Below, piece after piece: positions 12,023 through 25,367 of a stretch of 64,000 nt of DNA. Made by a program: the position numbers and the translations under genes. Position 1 is the first letter of the stretch; every line of letters begins with the position of its first letter. Under the pieces are notes generated by a model. It had not been told where the DNA came from and searched no databases. It was given only the letters and a program-made list of their open reading frames with translations. This DNA comes from Solenopsis invicta (lineage: Eukaryota; Arthropoda; Insecta; Hymenoptera; Formicidae): the NCBI RefSeq assembly GCF_016802725.1, contig NC_052676.1:5845433-5909432 (forward strand), given 5' to 3'.

Positions 12023-15000
12023 ACACGTGAATCACGTTGCTTTAACTTTGCAAACTATCTGACATAGTTTGGGTGGCGGTGAGTCGTTAATTGCATGTGA
12101 TCTAGGCCCGGATAAGATATGATGAATTAACAATCTTAGACAATTAAGAACCAAGTAAATTTGTTGGTCGAGAAGGGGTTACGTTACAGATAAAAACTCG
12201 AGCTGAAGAAAATCTTAAAAAGTAGATCGAGATTATGAAGTGTCCAATAGAAATCACGAAATACCTAGATAAGACTTGCTTGATTCTCGCGAAGGTACTT
12301 AACGACGTTCTTCAGGAACGATTTCGGGAAAGATTCGCAGAAGACCCCGCTGGAGCTGGTGAAACAGCCTCCTTTCGCGAAAGAACGCGAGATCGCGCGC
12401 TAATACGAGTCACGGCGAGCATAATTTCTGTTTTTAAATCTCGTCCGCTCTCGCACCCGGTAATTGAATCCTTCGTCGAGATTACTCCAGGCGTCCGCCT
12501 GGCGTTTAGAGACGAGGCGGCGCTGCCTCTCGAGCGTCTCTTCTTCAGCCCGCGGGTTATTTAAGATGGATTATTATTCTGCTGGTCTGCGAGGGCGGGC
12601 ATCAGCGAAAATGAAAATGCTCTCGTTTGCAGGCAGATTAATTGCCGCGAATCAGCTTAGTAGACGACGCTTCTTCTCGACGATGACGACAACGACGGCG
12701 GCGACGATGCTGAAACGCTCGACTCTCGACCGATCATAATGCAGCACTGTGCTTCAAGCGGCATAATAAAACCGCTATATTGTGTTCTATTTATATATCG
12801 ACACGTAAGGAACATTGCAAATTTTCGTTTCGATAAATTTTATTTCGACAAAAATGGAAATAAACGGACCGCACGTCAGGGCATTAATTGCGGATACGTC
12901 CCTCTTGAATTTTCTTTCGCGCCTCGGGCGGATCGATGACACAAAATCGACGAAACACGAAATCCGCCACGACGACAATGGCGCTCGCGGAACAGCACGG
13001 CGCGGCGCGGCGTTACACCGTTGACGAATCGCACGTGCACGCACGCGTTTATAACATTCTGAAAGCTCGCCGAGGCGTCGCCCGGTGGCGAGGAGGGTGG
13101 GGGTGTAAGGTTTTGTCGAGCTTCGCCTCGCGACAAATCCTCCCTTTGTCGCGCTCGAAAATGGCGAGAACAGAGAAAAAAAAGGAACGGGGAAAAGGGA
13201 GGAGAATGAGGGGAAAATAGGAATGGGTGGGGTAGAAGAAGTGCATTATATTTACTTCGGATGCATATCCGGTGGCGCATGGATTCCTAAGCCTGTATCG
13301 GGGTTCGCTGTTACGTGAAAAATAATTTACACGCGCGCGGGTATCAATGCGCCCACATGCCATATAATATAGGAAAATACATACACATACACGTGCATAA
13401 TTGTGCACTGCGTGTCGTATGCGTGAAACGACACGTGCGTGAAAGGTGTGGCTTGTGAGGAGACACGCGTCGCGAAGGTTCGAAATTTTTAGATTCTTGA
13501 GTAGTCGCCGCGTGAAATCGTCATTGACGCTTGTGTAAAATTTTAAAGAACAGTAGTCCAATATTTCTGGACGGTCGAAGAAATTGCCCATCCGGTTCCG
13601 AGCCGACGCGATAAACTCGGAAAAGTGGGGAGGCGAAAGGAAATAAAATCGTTTCCATATTAGGCTCGGTCAAGCCGTAGATCTCGATAGATGCTTTAGA
13701 AAGAAGAAAAAGGGAACGGAAAGACAAGGAATATGAAAAATGAGAAAACAATATACAAACATTATCAAAAAGTCAAAGAGAAAAAAATTAAGAGAAAAAA
13801 GGAGAAGAAAAAAATATGAGGGAAGAAAGAAGATAGAAAAATGAAGAAAGCATGTTGAGGAAAATTAAAAGAAAAAGAAGATATAATAAGGTAACAAGGA
13901 AATGAAACGTAAAAGACAGAAGAATTAAAGAAAAATGATGTGTGGAAAAACGAAAAGAAGAAATGCACTGAAGAAAACGATAAAGAGAAGATACATGAAA
14001 ACGAAAATAATACTCGAAAGATTGAAGTTAAAGAGAAAAGAAATATTTAACAAAGACTAGAAAAAGAAAAAATATGAGGAAAAAGTAGAAAAAGTGAAGG
14101 AAAAGAGTATGAGAAGAAGCGATAGAAGAAGAAGCCGTAGAAAATGGATAAGAAGAAAAGAGAGCGAAGAATAAGAAGAAAAAAGTATCCGAGTCTGGGA
14201 AACACTACGAAGAAGAGAAGGAGATGGTGTTCTAGAATCGTTGAACGATACGAAAGCGCGAGAAGGCGGACAATCGCGATAAAGTATGTACGTGTGTGGG
14301 TGTCTCTGCGAGTGCTTGCGATACGAGGGGTAGGAGATGTGTATGGAGAAGCACTTTCGAAATATCAATTTGAAACAGCCGCGGCTGTAGGTATGCGTCA
14401 TGCTTTCCACCGGCCATTACGGCCGGCTTTCCATTTTTATTTGTATTTACCGGGACGTTCTCTGCCTTCCCCCGGTCACCCGGAACGTGGTAGAAAGGAG
14501 GCGGCAGCGACGCGACGTCGCGTTTTCTCGATATTTTACGACATTTTGTTTCCTATCCGCGGGGAAGAGGCGTCGGGGCATCACGCCGGCATCTCGGACC
14601 TTATTCGACTTTTATAGCGTTAAATCGTGATGAAGTGTCTTGAGAATGGACCGCTCTTCGCTTTCTTTTTCTTATCTCTCTTCCTCCTCTCTCTCTCTTT
14701 CGCTGTCTTTCTTTTTTACTTGCGATCGTAGCTACTCTTGATCCTAACTTGTGATCCTACTTTGTGACGAAGATGTTGAAGGATTTGTCTCGAAGACAAC
14801 CGAGATGATTCTTGGTGTTTGATACATACAATTCTTGGCAACTGGTTCTCTTTTTTTACTTTTATTTCAAAATCTTCATTAATTTTTACAAAATAAGAAG
14901 TCACTATAATGATACTGAAAGTGCCATGTTTTGAGCCAAGAAATACAATAAATTATAATAAATCTTATTCAAGAAGAAGCTATAAGATTTAAAAAATAGA

Positions 15001-18000
15001 AAAATTCTTCTATTTTCTAATGATTAAGATCAATATGAATCAACATATTCACTTTCATATGTATATCGTTTTTGTATTTCAATGATACACTATTTTCATC
15101 TTTATTAAATCATATTAATTTCTATATTTATTTCTATATATTATTTTGTGTATCATGTACAATATCATACGTATATTGTATCCGTATTATTCCTATATAG
15201 AGTGTTTATAAAAATTGCTTCTATTCCTAATTTTGAAAACAGCTCAAACTTATAAAAAACCGTACTATTTTATACGCAGAGGAAGGAATTTAAAACAAAA
15301 AACATCTGCACACCTCAAATGTTTTTTTTTTAAGATTTTCCGAATGGGAGTAACAATTTTTTGAAAACTGGCTTTTTTTAAACTTTGATCCTAAACTCTA
15401 ATGGGTCAACGTATCAACCTCCGTTATGAGCTAAAGATTTTCTGTTTTTACGTCCTTTCAAATGATATACAACAACATGGAAGAAAGGCGTCTATTTGAA
15501 ATTTTTGAGTGGGGCTCCTTTAAAATTCTCACGGTCGAAATGACCGATACATAGTTTTTTATAATTTTGAATTGTACTCTAAATATAGAGATGGTAATTT
15601 TATAAGCCATATTCCATAAACATTATATTATTTATTATCATCTACATAATTTTATCGTGTAACACATTTTCCAAACATTAGCTAACTTTAAACCCCTTTT
15701 CCATTTAAAACTTCGATGTGAACCTTTCTACCAATACGCGATCTGACTTAACATAAAGAAATTTATATTTTTCGACAGAACTGGGAAAGCGTGAAGAGGA
15801 AAGATTCCTCTACGCAAAAGTAGTGATCTCACCGATCTCCCCTGACTTGCCCTCCGCGAGATGACTTATCCGCGAATTCGATCTCGTGGAGACGACCCTC
15901 GAGAGATCGAGGAGCGCCGTTCGCCGTTCACCGGTCCGCCGGTTGACCGGAAGTCCGACGAACGGTCGAAAGAAGCCTCTCAGGTTTTTCAATCTCGCAT
16001 AATGTCTGGGGCATGGTCTCTATCGGCGCCTTGCAAACCGCGGCCGCGATAAGATAGCGCCTTCGTGGCCCCGGGAATTTACGCTCGGCATAAGTTCGCC
16101 TTATATATGAGCGTCCACGGGAAATGCGACGATCGTATCGCGCGCCGGTCACGGACGCGATCCGTCCGTGAAATGTTGCCCCGGTCAGTATTTTACCGGT
16201 CCCGCTCTCCTTTCGGGGGTAAAAGTGCGGCAACGGGGCGAAACGACGCACGGGAATGCCGGCCGAAGACGAACAGCCGTCCCGATGCATTCGTCGTATG
16301 TTTATTCTCGCGCAGAGTGCAGCGGACTCGCATTTTAAAATGCTGGCCGGAACTTTCGCTTACGTCTCGAAACTATTCCCGTTATTAGGTTCAGCAATGA
16401 TGCAGAGGTGAGTGAGTTTGCCCGAATAACCGTTTACATTCAGAGTTTACGTTAAAATTCTTATGGAAAGTTTATTAAAAGTTCAAAATGAAGAACGTGA
16501 AGAAGTCACGTCGATATATTATATATCCATCACTTGACTTTCTAAAAAAAAGACACGTTTTATAAATTTCAAATTAATTAAGTATTCTTCTCGATGTGAT
16601 CGTTTCGACAAAAATTACTCACTGATTAAATCTGTCGATGCACAGTTATGTTGTTATTCACAGTTTTTTGTACGAATAATAGAAATTAGTAAGGCAAAAA
16701 GTTCCATTTGCCAGTGGATGCCACAGAGATACATTTCCAGGCTCTCGACTGCCATTCAATCCCGTCCTAAGAAAACCACGAAAAAATAATAACTATACGT
16801 ATCGTCCCTAATGAAAATATCGCGCGTAGACGGCGGAGAGGGAAGGCGAAAGGGCGGTGGTGGTGAAAGTTGCGCTCTTCGGATGTCGGCCTTAGGCGTG
16901 CACCCTGAAAACCCCGAGAATTGTCTGCGGCGCGGCCTGAAACAACAATAACCCCATTCAGGCCGGTGGCATTTGACAGTGGGGTCGGAAACAATGAAAC
17001 AATCAGCCCTCGGCCCCTCTGTAACGGGAACAGGGGAATGGGGGCGGGAAAGGGGCGTTGGGGGAGGAACGGTAGGGGCCGGAGAGGTGAGACAGACGGG
17101 CGTGAAGGCCGGAAGTCAACAGCGCCGGACAATGGCAGGCAGCGTCTGACTACCGTTCCTAATTAACCAAGTTCGCCAACTTTGGTCGGACTTGACGATC
17201 CCCTTCCCCTAATGCATAATTACGCGTCGCTCATGGCCGTTCCCGCGACGGGACGATGGCATCAGCCATCGCGTGTTTAAAGTATCTATTATCCAAAGAC
17301 GCTAATCGTTCGCGAGTTCAGATTCAGACAGACAACGATGTCGTAGTACTCATGGTTCAATTCCATCCAACGTTTAATAATATTAAAGATAGAGAACTTT
17401 TTCTTACGATTTACTCTCATTTCATAGCGTGGGACAACATTGGTTGCAAAGAATTACTGATTCATTAAAATTTTATCGAATTTTTATCAAACTTTTATAT
17501 TACAGAATGGTTTAGTTAAATTCGTACTAAAATTTGATTTAATCTTATTACATACATTATTTTATAGTGTATACATATATTTATTATATATTACGTTACG
17601 TTTATATGTTATATATTATATTACATATTGTATTATTTTATTATATATATTACAAAATAATTTAGATAAATTTGTACTGAAATTTAATTAAATTTTAGTA
17701 CAAATTTAACAAAGCTATTCTATAATATAAACAATCTACTCTTTACAAAAATTTTACTAAATTTTACCAAAAGTTTAGTAAAATTTTTTGAAGTCTCACG
17801 ATTATCATGATTTTAAGGGCAAATTCTAAAAAAGAAGAAATTCTTTTCATGCGCTAAGATATTCACAATAAAATTAAAATGCAGAGCACTGTAAACATTT
17901 ACATTTTCATGAAATTTGTTCTTTTATTCTCTTTGTCTGAAATGCTTGATATATCTAGTGTCGCGCTTAGAACTTTAAGTTATCTAGTTAAAGATAAAAT

Positions 18001-18362
18001 AAATTACATGTAATATATCTTCGATAATTTCATTTTAATTTATCTAGATGAAAGATAAAATTATACGTTTTTATTCAAATAATTTTTAAATAACATCACT
18101 ATTAAGAAAAACAGTTTAGAGTGTAAGAATAATATTCTAATATCTTTATTTCTTAAAAATAAAAGTTTTTGAAATAATTTAATCTGACAAAAATGTTTCT
18201 CTTTGGATTGGAATTAATATGCAAATAAAAATCAAGATTAAAAAATAGAAAAGATATAAAACTCATTATACGTATACAACAATTGACTGAATTTCTTGTA
18301 AAAGTTTTAGAATTTATAGTCTTGGGACAATTTTTACATTGCATTACTATTATACTTACTGA

Positions 18363-18455
18363 TTTCTGTGCAATTTAAAAATCTGTAGTTCACATTACGT
18401 ACACTACAGATTTTTAGTATTGGCAGTAAATTTCAGAACGCAATTCTATCATTAT
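18363..18455 (+). repeat. Dispersed repeat family 3, copy A
   Basis: TTTAAAAATCTGTAGTTCAC, ATTACGTA, TTTTTAGTATTGGCAGTAAA and TTTCAGAACGC match in order a segment at 47438-47530. The AAATCTGTAG...CTACAGATTT core is an imperfect hairpin. Non-coding. Confidence 0.6.
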
Positions 18456-18800
18456 CGCTTGGAAAAATTCATTTGTTAGGACGTATGGTAACTTGGAGAT
18501 TGAGGCTAAGAGCAATATATTTTTTTTCTCGTTATCTTAAATAATTTGCGAAAGAAAACGCTCTTCTTTATTTAAGATAAAGATAAAAATAATATATAAT
18601 AATTTAAATAAAAAAAGAAAATAAAGCCATTTCTTTAGATGATTTTACATGGCATCTAATGGCTCTCATAATAACTCTTGGAAGCTTTGCATTTTTAACG
18701 TCTCTATATCTCTTGATACTTCTGAGAAATTTTTAATTTAAGTTAATTAGAAATTTGCCGAAAAACGTTTTCGCCTATTTCGCGATACGGCCTAAAGAAT

Positions 18801-18806
<6 letters not shown>

Positions 18807-18860
<54 letters not shown>
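18807..18860. repeat. (AT)n microsatellite, about 27 units
   Basis: Uninterrupted AT dinucleotides after a short CATACAT lead-in. Confidence 0.97.
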
Positions 18861-18862
<2 letters not shown>

Positions 18863-21800
18863 ACAAGATACGATGTTTGTTGTAAGACGATAAGGGAGGC
18901 GTCAGAGCCACGCGGCTTCGCTATTATTAACCTTTAGTGCGCCCACCCCTATCTCTCGTTCTCCATCCCCCATCTCACTCCTCCTCTCGCTCACTCTGTC
19001 ATCACGCTTTTTATTATTCGCATAATCGGATCTGGAACGGCGATAGCGCCGGTGATTTCGGGTTTGTCTAGGGTAACGCAGTTGTCGGCCGGCACAATGC
19101 CACGCTTGAATGCCTCATTGTCTGCCGGGACCGACGCCCACTCAAAACTTCCACTCGCGCCCACCGCCGCCCGTCATTTTCCGCAATCAAACGATCGCGC
19201 CTCCTCTCTACGTCCGCGCGGCATAAAAGCGTGGCTGATATCGCCGAGCGCGGACGAGCGACGCAATTAAAACGTCCGTCCCGCACCCCTTCGGGACGCG
19301 CGGGACGCGGGAATCCCAAAGAGGTCCCTCTGTTCCAGGCTAATTTCGGTAAAATGGCGAAACAGATTCTGCCGTCGCCCCTTATCTCTGTGGAAATTTT
19401 AGACACCGCCGCTAAAAGATCATTTAAACCTGAGTCGCGCGCAGCCGCCGCAACGCGTGTTGGTGAAGATTACTGGATTGCACCCCTATCCCCCCCCTCC
19501 CTCTCCCTCTTCGCGAGCTAATGCCGGCTAAATGAAATAAGTTTCTCGCGTGCGCCGGATACGCGTCAGGTACTCGCGGCGTACGTTGACGTAAAATTCA
19601 ATTGCTGGCGACGCAATGACGACACGGAAGTCTGGATTCTCTGAAATCAAGAAGACAATGCTGCCCCTAAGACAGCCCCCCCTCTCTCCCCGCGTCTATC
19701 GGCATCTAGCGCCGTCGCCAGTCCTTTTCGCCGCAGCGGATGAACCGTGCAGTCGAGATTTCTCCCCGACGCTCACTCTCGGAGAGTGATTACATTTCAC
19801 TCGAATTCCCGCTTTCGTCTCCTTACCGAGGAAACCGTCCGGAGCCGCGGAGCTCCGCGCAACGAGGACATTCTTCGGTGACAATACCCGTCACAATCGA
19901 GCGCGGCGCACTTCCGCGCATACTAATGGAGTGCGGCGCGTAGACTTCCCTGGTCAGAGGATAGTCGTTGCCGCTCTCCTGCCCGCTCGATCCTCTTTCC
20001 ACGTCTTTGTCCGTAAAACTTACCAGCTCCCCTCCTCGCTGTCATCGTCGTCGTCGTCTTCGTTGTCGTCTTCGAACAATCCGGTGAACGTTATTCGCGA
20101 AAGCGCATGGAATCTCGCCATCCATGAATGATATTTCATCCTAAACAGGACTAAAATGGATTTTGAATAAGGTTGGATAGACCTCGAGTAGACATTCAAA
20201 GAATATTTTTCGTGGTTTCAATAACAAAAAATAGACATTGTAATTTTTTAAGTTGTAAAGCTCGAAGTGTCAAGGAGGTTTGTAAAAATGTAGAGGGAAA
20301 TTACGTGACACTTATCATTCATATCTATGTTGTAACAAAGGAGCTTTTGGCATTGCCATCTTTAAAATAATAAATAATGAACAAAATTTAAGTAATAAAA
20401 ATAATAGAATTATCATTTAAAAATACTTTCTTTATAAAATTGAAAAAAATTTGTTAATAACTGATTAAAATCTAATAACAAGCAATGTCATGACTTTTTT
20501 TGTATAACATTATTATAACGTCATATAAAGAATATTATGTAATTCATGTTTTCATGAGTTATGCATATAGAAAAATATCAGTTCTATTGCCGAGGAAAGC
20601 GTTTGCTCAATCTACTTTTTTTCTCAGATAAATAACGATTTTCTTTCATAATGAATATTTTCTTAATAATTTAATGTTTTAAAATAAACTCATCATGAAT
20701 TTTAGAAAAATTTATTATCACTGAAAAAAAAAAATTTGTATTCTTTCGAAAATTATTATAAAATTGAAAAGTCAGAATACTAAGCAAATTGAAATTTTGT
20801 TTAATTTAATATATTATTGATTGAAGTAATAAATTATTAGGATTTAAAATATTCGAAATAAATTTGATGTCTGATAAAATTACAAATAAATTTATGGATA
20901 CATGAACTTGTAAAATGTAATATTTACTTCATTCAAGTATTTTCTACATATACACTGAAGTATATTTGAAGTATATTTAAATATTATTTATTTCAAGCAA
21001 ATAATAAGTATATTTTAAAATTATTGTTAAGAAAACATTTTTTGTAAAGATATCATAATCATTATTTTAAAGAAGAAAATTAAAAATTGTAATAATCGCT
21101 TTACTTAACAGGAGAATAATATTTTTCTACGTGTACAATCATAATTCATAAATTTTTTCATTAAAAGATAATACGTAAAACTTCAGTTTTCAAATTTTAA
21201 ATGTTCTTTAAATTCCATTCTTTCTTACGAATTTAATTGTACAAAATTATAATAGTATATTTACGGTTAAATTATTTAAAATCCCTTTCCCTCAAAACTT
21301 AATGTATTTTATAATAGAATTTAAAGAAAAAAATGTGATCCAAAAATTTAAAAAATTCAGAAATACTTATTATGAATTATAAACAATAATTATAATCTAA
21401 TCAAAATTTAATCAAGTTTTTATATATGTGAAGAGGAAAACCTCTTTGAACATATGGTTACGTTACTATTCTATGTGTACTATAGAATCTCAGAAATTTA
21501 CGTACGCATTAATAAAAACGAGACACGAATATGGATTATTATAATTTGATCGATCTTGAAGTTAAGCCACTTCTGAGTGGTTTTTATCTCAAATTACTTT
21601 ATGGATCTATTCACGTATCGACTTTAGTTTTCGTTTCTCGCGAAATCGATCGCGGCGAAGAATTCTACTGATTGTCGTACGGAGCAGAGGGAGGGAACGT
21701 GCCGCCACGGCGTGAAAACGTCTCCCGGCCGCCATTCCCGCCGTTATCTCACCGCGGAGAAAGCATGATTGCCTTTATGGGGGAAGAAAGGGTCCTTCGC

Positions 21801-22000
21801 GGTGGCGATAATGTCCCCGTGGCGGCGACGGAGGCGTCGCTATCAGAAATAAAACACGACGAGCCGCCCCGTAGACCCGTAGGGATGGAGGAGGGGAAGG
21901 GGGAGGGGGAGGACGGGCACGAAGGAAAGTTGCCCTCGAGATTTTCCTCGTCGTCACCCCCCTCCGATTAATTTCGCGGCTTTCCTTGGAAAACTACGAG

Positions 22001-22019
22001 GGTGGTGGTGGTGGTGGTG
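22001..22019. repeat. (GGT)n trinucleotide repeat
   Basis: Six GGT units. Confidence 0.9.
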
Positions 22020-22472
22020 CAAAGAGCGCGCTCGTATTCACTCGCGCGATATTAGCCTCGCGATAAGCTCAGACTTTCAGACGTAGACTTTTAGGCTGTC
22101 CGCTAATATTTGACATTTGATAAGGACACAAGCGTACAAAAATGACTGCGAATATCTATCTCGACACGAATGTATACCGAAGCGTAAACACTCTATTAAA
22201 CAAGAGGGAAAAAAAAAGGAAGCATCCGCTTGTGCACCTAAATAATCACGTTTGCGAGGAGTTTGAGGGGTGGGGCTGGGCAACAACATTTCTTAATTCG
22301 GATCGAGATTTATTTACAAACGCGCTGCATTATATTACAGAAGTAATTAACAATAGTATCGTAATCGTCGAGGCGGGGATTAACGTGGCGCATCCGCGTT
22401 ATTCTTGTTCCGAATTAATCGAGTTAATCGAAGTGTCGCTATGCGTCCGCGAAATGCATCGCGTGATTATTG

Positions 22473-22515
22473 AGAAAGAGAAAGAGAGAGAGAAAGAGAG
22501 AGAGAAAGAGAGAAT
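22473..22515. repeat. (GAGAAA)n-like purine tract
   Basis: Imperfect GAGAAA/GAGA units; encodes a Lys/Glu run in an unsupported frame. Confidence 0.85.
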
Positions 22516-24538
22516 GAGAGGAAGAAAGGATATGTTTTTCTATGCGATAGATACGTTTTATGTTTACTTGCATCTTACTCCCGTTAGGGTACACGCTAAT
22601 GAACTCGCATCAGTGTTCGCTATGGTCGTTAGAAATACTTAGCGGAAATTTCTACAAGGAGGAGAAGTTGGGGCGGATTACTCTCGACGAACGAGACGAT
22701 AATGTTACAACTCGCATTAATAAGTCAACAATAATCGTTACACATATAACAAAAACGAAATTGTACGAAACATATGTGTGTCTGGCGCTATAAATTAAGG
22801 GACTTGTCCGCTCCGATGGTTCGGTGAAAACATTTTGAGAATGGATGGAATGGAAAAACTTGCCCTCACCGGGTGCTGACAAATTGTACGCATTTAGAAA
22901 AATATTTCAACTTTTTGTTTCTCCCTCTCAAATCAAACCTGTTGGAGCGGTGTGTTCAAAATGGAGAGAGATCCGTGAGCATTTTATAGAAGATGTAAAA
23001 AATTTGTCCCCGTTTTATTTTTTAATTTACATTTTTTTTTTAAAGATGTAAAATTATGTACATCAATAAATACACTTTTAACGGTCAAAGTGTCATACTT
23101 TTCATTCCATTCATTTTTCAAATTTTATTTCCCCCACTCTCTAAAACTAAAAAAATGAAACATCGCTCTAATGAGATTTAACAAGAGTCAAAATTCGCTT
23201 CTACGTTCGGTCTTGCAGGAGTAAATTTTGACTTCTGCTAGCGTAACAAATCACTCAAACATTGCACAAGTTTAATTTTCACTTTTCTAGAATGACATTT
23301 CACTCTACGAGATTTAGAGAGCACCGAACAGTGAGGCTAGAGAAGCTCTTTAATCACAATAAATTAAATCGTTAAAATATTAATGAACAAGCAGTTTACA
23401 ACGTTACAAAAACGACCTCTTCTGTGCAGAAGTTAGAAATAAATCAACAACTTAATTCTGTTTGTTCCTCGGGCAACATTGACGAAATTAATCTTTAACG
23501 AGAATGGAATGTGATATAACTCTGACAAAATCTTCGAAAATGTCCTTCCGACTTTCCGGTAATATTAGAAAAGCATTCGCGTCGACTAGTGTTCGCAGAG
23601 CCAGCCACGCGTCTTCCATTTCGCCGTATCGATGCTTCCGCCGTTTTCGTCGCGAAAGCTGGGCGCAGTGCGGCGCGACGTCGCGAGATACAACGAAACC
23701 GCGTCGTCGGGGTTCGTACGCGTCTCTACGTTAGCATTCAGAACGTTTCAGGCTTATTTCGCACGGCCGCGTCCCAAAGAAGAGATTTGCCTCCGCCAGA
23801 AGAGCTTTTTTTTTCCTCCCTTCCCCAACGATGTCCACCCCCGAGCGCGCCCGCGCCCGCCCCATAATATGTGGCATGTGAGAGGGTTGGTTATCTCATC
23901 AGAATTGGACTCCTCTAGCATCCAGCTTCGCGTGCACGATCCGGTCGAGAGGATCCTTTGCGCGCCTGCCCTTTGTGGGATTTCGGGGCCGTATAGCCGA
24001 GTTATCGATTTCTGTTTCTGTTAGCCAGCTCTCCGGTTGCGGTCGCGAAGCTATCTCTCCAATACGGCCTACTCTTCGATTCCAATATTTTTCGGGCGGG
24101 CACTTCACCCGTACGCGTCGTTTTTTTCCCTAGTAGCGGATTACGTTACTCTGAAAAAGATCGCCAAACTACAAAACGAGTCCTTGTTAAAAGGAGAAAA
24201 TGTCTCTCGCGCTCAACGTCGATCTATCATTCGAACTACACGACAGCATTGGCTCACTTCCGATTGCGAAATACTGAAATATTCATTCGATTGGATCACT
24301 GCACGTTCGCGATATGCACGCCGTTCCTCGGTGACCTGGACACCGTTGTCGAGTTCCTTTGTTGCTCGTCCTGGAAGTGGACGGTGTCTTCCTTGACGAC
24401 ACCGGTGCTTAGGTTCACGACCGTCGTTTGAGGGATCGGGGAGAGCATCGGGGCTACTCGCCACCAATCGGCAGTCGGCCATGCGGTCGGCATTAGGCCC
24501 CCCCGGAAATTTAAGTCCGGGAGAACCGGAAGCGGCCT

Positions 24539-25367
24539 TCATATGACGTGTGAGCGCTGCGAGCTTGAATTCGAGCTATTGGAGGACGACGTCAGACTCT
24601 GTACGGAGAAGGCGCTGTCGACTCTGCTGGACGTCGAGGATGACGAAGACGATGTCGTTGTTGCCGTCGTCGTCGTCGACGATCTCTCCAATTGCTCCGT
24701 GGGCGGTGACGAGGATGAGGATGAAGAGAAGCGATCCTGAGAACGATCCTCCTGATGATGCTGGTGATGCTGATGCTGCTGATGATGATGGTGGTGATTC
24801 TCTAGACTGCTGGAGAAGTCCACTTCAAGTTTTCGATACCGGGATTCTTCTCGTTCCGCGACGACGGCGTCGTCGTCGGCTCTCGCCGGACTCGGGAAGG
24901 GCGGATCATCCATCTTGGACGGCGGGAACGGCCTCTTGGGTTCCTTAGGCGGACTCGGACAACTGCAATTGGGTTGAAGACAGGCGGCTGCCGATAGGCT
25001 CGTCGGCCAGGACATTGTTTGGTGGCTCGGATAGAACGGACTGCTAGTGTAGAGAGCCTGCAAAGCCAAATCGGCGGCCAGCTTGCCGCCGTTGAAGTCG
25101 TCGCTCAGTTTGTGCTGCAGCGGATAGAGCGGGTAGGCGAATGGTGGGAAGAAGCGCGGGATCTTCAGGTCCTCGTGTGACATCAATGGGTGATGCGTCG
25201 GAGGCGTCAACGGTGGCAGAAGACCGCGCGGTAGACTGGCCAGGGTGTCGCCGGGCGATATCAACGGCGATATCGAGAAACCGAACTTGTTCTCTTTCTT
25301 CACCAGCGACTTCGGTTTCCGGCGCGGCCGGTACTTGTAGTCGGGGTGCTCTTTCATGTGAAGAGCT
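24539..25367 (-). CDS. Sox21: Sox21-type group B2 HMG-box transcription factor, exon 2 (end of HMG box and C-terminus)
   Basis: Exon 2 encodes residues 71-345 of a 345-residue nuclear DNA-binding protein. It starts after a TTTCAG acceptor (AG at 25369-25368). Its first base completes the Arg-70 codon left open by exon 1. It supplies the end of the HMG box (ALHMKEHPDYKYRPRRKPK, residues 71-89) with the basic tail that serves as nuclear-localisation signal. A Lys-rich linker (SLVKKENKFGF, 90-100) resembles the B2 group rather than B1. Next come a Pro/aromatic segment (FFPPFAYPLYPL, 142-153) and LYTSSPFYP (176-184), then a Pro-rich stretch. A His/Gln run at 261-275 is followed by long Ser/Thr runs to the TGA stop at 24541-24539. 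Family knowledge: B2 Sox proteins bind ACAAT-type sites and usually repress B1 targets in neural and gut progenitors. Which insect B2 paralogue this is (Sox21a, Sox21b) is not settled. A further downstream exon is not excluded, but no donor is obvious. Confidence 0.92.

Larger units (their letters stand above)
4254..24538. other. About 20 kb gene-poor region between Pex1 tail and Sox 3' end
   Basis: No protein family or RNA gene recognised on either strand. CpG-rich patches lie at about 5140-6480, 7020-7300, 7860-8110, 9400-11510, 12240-13610, 15780-16400, 16800-17300, 18890-20130, 21600-22560 and 23500-24538. AT-rich blocks lie between them, the longest at 17460-18760 and 20140-21600. Open frames up to about 180 codons occur in the CpG-rich patches on both strands at once, which is the mark of chance frames. 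The last part next to 24538 must contain the Sox 3' UTR on the - strand, but its end could not be fixed. Confidence 0.6.

Noticed and set aside
13049..13591. 180-codon minus frame
   Set aside because: Low-complexity Phe/Pro/Arg sequence in GC- and purine-rich DNA with overlapping open frames on the other strand. No domain.
24543..24948. Asp/Val-rich and Arg-rich + strand open frames opposite Sox exon 2
   Set aside because: They are the antisense of the Ser/His codon repeats of the Sox C-terminus and have no independent support.
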